64,000 nucleotides of DNA, taken from assembly GCF_000340475.1 (NCBI RefSeq), contig NZ_CM001792.1:802132-866131 (forward strand), written 5' to 3'. The translations under genes were made by a program, and so were the position numbers. This DNA comes from Oceanobacillus kimchii X50. GTDB lineage: Bacteria; Bacillota; Bacilli; Bacillales; Amphibacillaceae. The notes under the pieces are model-generated. The model was not told the origin of the DNA. It did no database searches and saw only the letters and a list, made by a program, of their open reading frames with translations. This document shows, piece by piece, positions 63,137 to 64,000 of the stretch; the first letter of the stretch is position 1; every line of letters begins with the position of its first letter.

Positions 63137-63871
63137 ATGGGGACGATTTTAGCTTTTATTAGTATTATTATAATCGCTAGTATATTTCAAACAAGTACTG
63201 GATTTGGCTTTTCAATTATGGCCACTCCTTTTTTACTTTTATTATTTTTACCACAGGATGCTATTCAGCTAAACATTGTACTTTCGTTAATTATATCAAT
63301 TGCATTGATATGGAAGATTAGAGCAGATGTAGACAAAATATTATTGAAGCGGATGGTAGTTGGAAGTATTATTGGGGTGCCGCTTGGGATTATTATTTAT
63401 ATGACGGTGGATATTATAATATTTAAATTAATGATTAGTATTATATTATTGTTATTAACACTCCTTCTTTTATGTCGTGTAAAGATGATTTCAACACCCA
63501 AAAGAGATTATTTCGTTGGATGGATCTCTGGTATTTTAACTACTAGTATTGGCATGCCAGGACCTCCCCTATTGTTGTATTTTACTGGTACTAAAATAAC
63601 AAAAGAAAAGCTTCGTGCAACTACACTTGCTTTCTTTCTATTCATTTATAGTATTAGTCTGATTACGCAAATAACATTTAGCGGGACGACAACATCGGTT
63701 TGGCTCTCAAGCTTGTATGCTATACCTCTAGTGATTATTGGTTTAGGATTGGGACAATACTTATTTAAAAAGATGAACCAACAAATATTTACAGTCATTA
63801 CTTATGCTTTGTTGCTAATAACAGGTATATATTTATTATTTGATAGTATGAATTCAATTTTAACAGCTTAG
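63137..63871 (+). CDS. TauE/SafE family sulfite/anion exporter-like protein
   Basis: A 244-aa membrane permease of the TSUP (TauE/SafE) family with seven or eight helices. The duplicated motif G-x-G-F-x(2)-S-(I/L) appears as STGFGFSIMATPFLLLLF near the N-terminus, and TTSIGMPGPPLLLYF in the second half is the paired motif. Substrate could be sulfite, sulfoacetate or another organosulfur anion. AAGGAG (63123-63128) supports ATG 63137 over GTG 63131. It is followed by another gene after 16 bases. Confidence 0.83.
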   Translation: MGTILAFISIIIIASIFQTSTGFGFSIMATPFLLLLFLPQDAIQLNIVLSLIISIALIWKIRADVDKILLKRMVVGSIIGVPLGIIIYMTVDIIIFKLMISIILLLLTLLLLCRVKMISTPKRDYFVGWISGILTTSIGMPGPPLLLYFTGTKITKEKLRATTLAFFLFIYSISLITQITFSGTTTSVWLSSLYAIPLVIIGLGLGQYLFKKMNQQIFTVITYALLLITGIYLLFDSMNSILTA

Positions 63872-63887
63872 ATATGGAGGAGAAATT

Positions 63888-64000
63888 ATGGATTGGTTTG
63901 AGCGATTAAATAATTATTTCCCAGAGGATGAAATGAAAGCAAAACAACAGATGGATATACTGCTTAAAGAAAAAGGAGACCACTATCATAAAGATGAAAG
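63888..64000 (+). CDS. N-terminal part of a gene cut by the window end
   Basis: An open frame of 37 complete codons (MDWFERLNNYFPEDEM ... LKEKGDHYHKDE) starts at ATG 63888 behind GGAGGAG and runs off the end. The start resembles the N-terminus of a Bacillus GNAT acetyltransferase, but too little is present to be sure. It probably shares a transcript with the TauE-like gene. Confidence 0.5.
   Translation, partial: MDWFERLNNYFPEDEMKAKQQMDILLKEKGDHYHKDE

Overview
This 64 kb window is AT-rich chromosomal DNA from a low-GC Gram-positive of the Bacillaceae. Gene content and order (gatCAB-dagK-rlmCD, ykoFEDC under a TPP riboswitch, sipW-tasA, T-box-controlled aminoacyl-tRNA synthetases, strong purine-rich ribosome binding sites) fit the Oceanobacillus/Virgibacillus/Gracilibacillus neighbourhood. 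The genus is an inference. No rRNA, tRNA, CRISPR array or complete insertion sequence was seen.

Layout. 0-6 kb: amidotransferase gatCAB, lipid kinase dagK and rRNA methyltransferase rlmCD, a conserved housekeeping block. 6-10 kb: a formate/nitrite-type channel between two near-identical terminators, then an M42 peptidase and an orphan peptide-binding lipoprotein. 10.8-21.2 kb: a carbohydrate locus with a cre site, an ABC importer, a YesM/YesN-type two-component system, a GH1 glucosidase, a ROK kinase and a lone cellobiose-type PTS IIC. 21.6-31.6 kb: an accessory stretch with Dus, a CHY zinc-finger protein, adhA with a shortened MerR regulator and duplicated operator, a methyltransferase, a hydrolase, ASCH and Nudix proteins, several broken genes, an orphan sortase signal and a 51-bp tandem repeat array, a NERD protein and a second lipid kinase. 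32-35.6 kb: a biofilm-fibre locus (short TapA-like protein, SipW, TasA) followed by a secreted purple-acid-phosphatase-like enzyme. 35.8-37.8 kb: T-box argS. 38-41.8 kb: thiamine/HMP ECF transporter. 42-45 kb: two P-loop kinases, a DUF3221-like protein and a chitin-active AA10 LPMO. 45-47.4 kb: licH with a divergent RpiR regulator. 47.7-54.7 kb: a sigma-54 activator and a valine-degradation gene set. 55-64 kb: an oxidoreductase, a MITE-like element, a MazG-like pair, ArsR with a frameshifted SRPBCC-PDZ gene, a ThrRS paralogue behind two tandem T-boxes, and small genes.

How genes work together. The carbohydrate locus reads as a beta-glucoside system with two routes: ABC import, then phosphorylation by the ROK kinase and cleavage by GH1; or PTS entry through the lone IIC. 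LicH further along acts on the same class of phospho-sugars. The sigma-54 activator at 47.7 kb very probably drives the acyl-CoA dehydrogenase-mmsB-mmsA operon from a clear -24/-12 promoter; the matching 3-hydroxyisobutyryl-CoA hydrolase is convergent and carries its own cre. Two tRNA synthetases (ArgS, ThrRS) are controlled by uncharged tRNA. The ThrRS has lost residues of the usual editing site and looks like an inducible back-up enzyme.

Most notable for follow-up: the ThrRS paralogue with a degenerate editing site; the TapA-like protein reduced to its N-terminus and acidic tail; the 51-bp hairpin repeat array abutting an orphan LPNTA sorting signal, with decayed relatives at 63 kb; a MITE-like element with a related fragment 18 kb away; an AdhR-like regulator with an in-frame internal loss; and an SRPBCC-PDZ fusion with a one-base frameshift.
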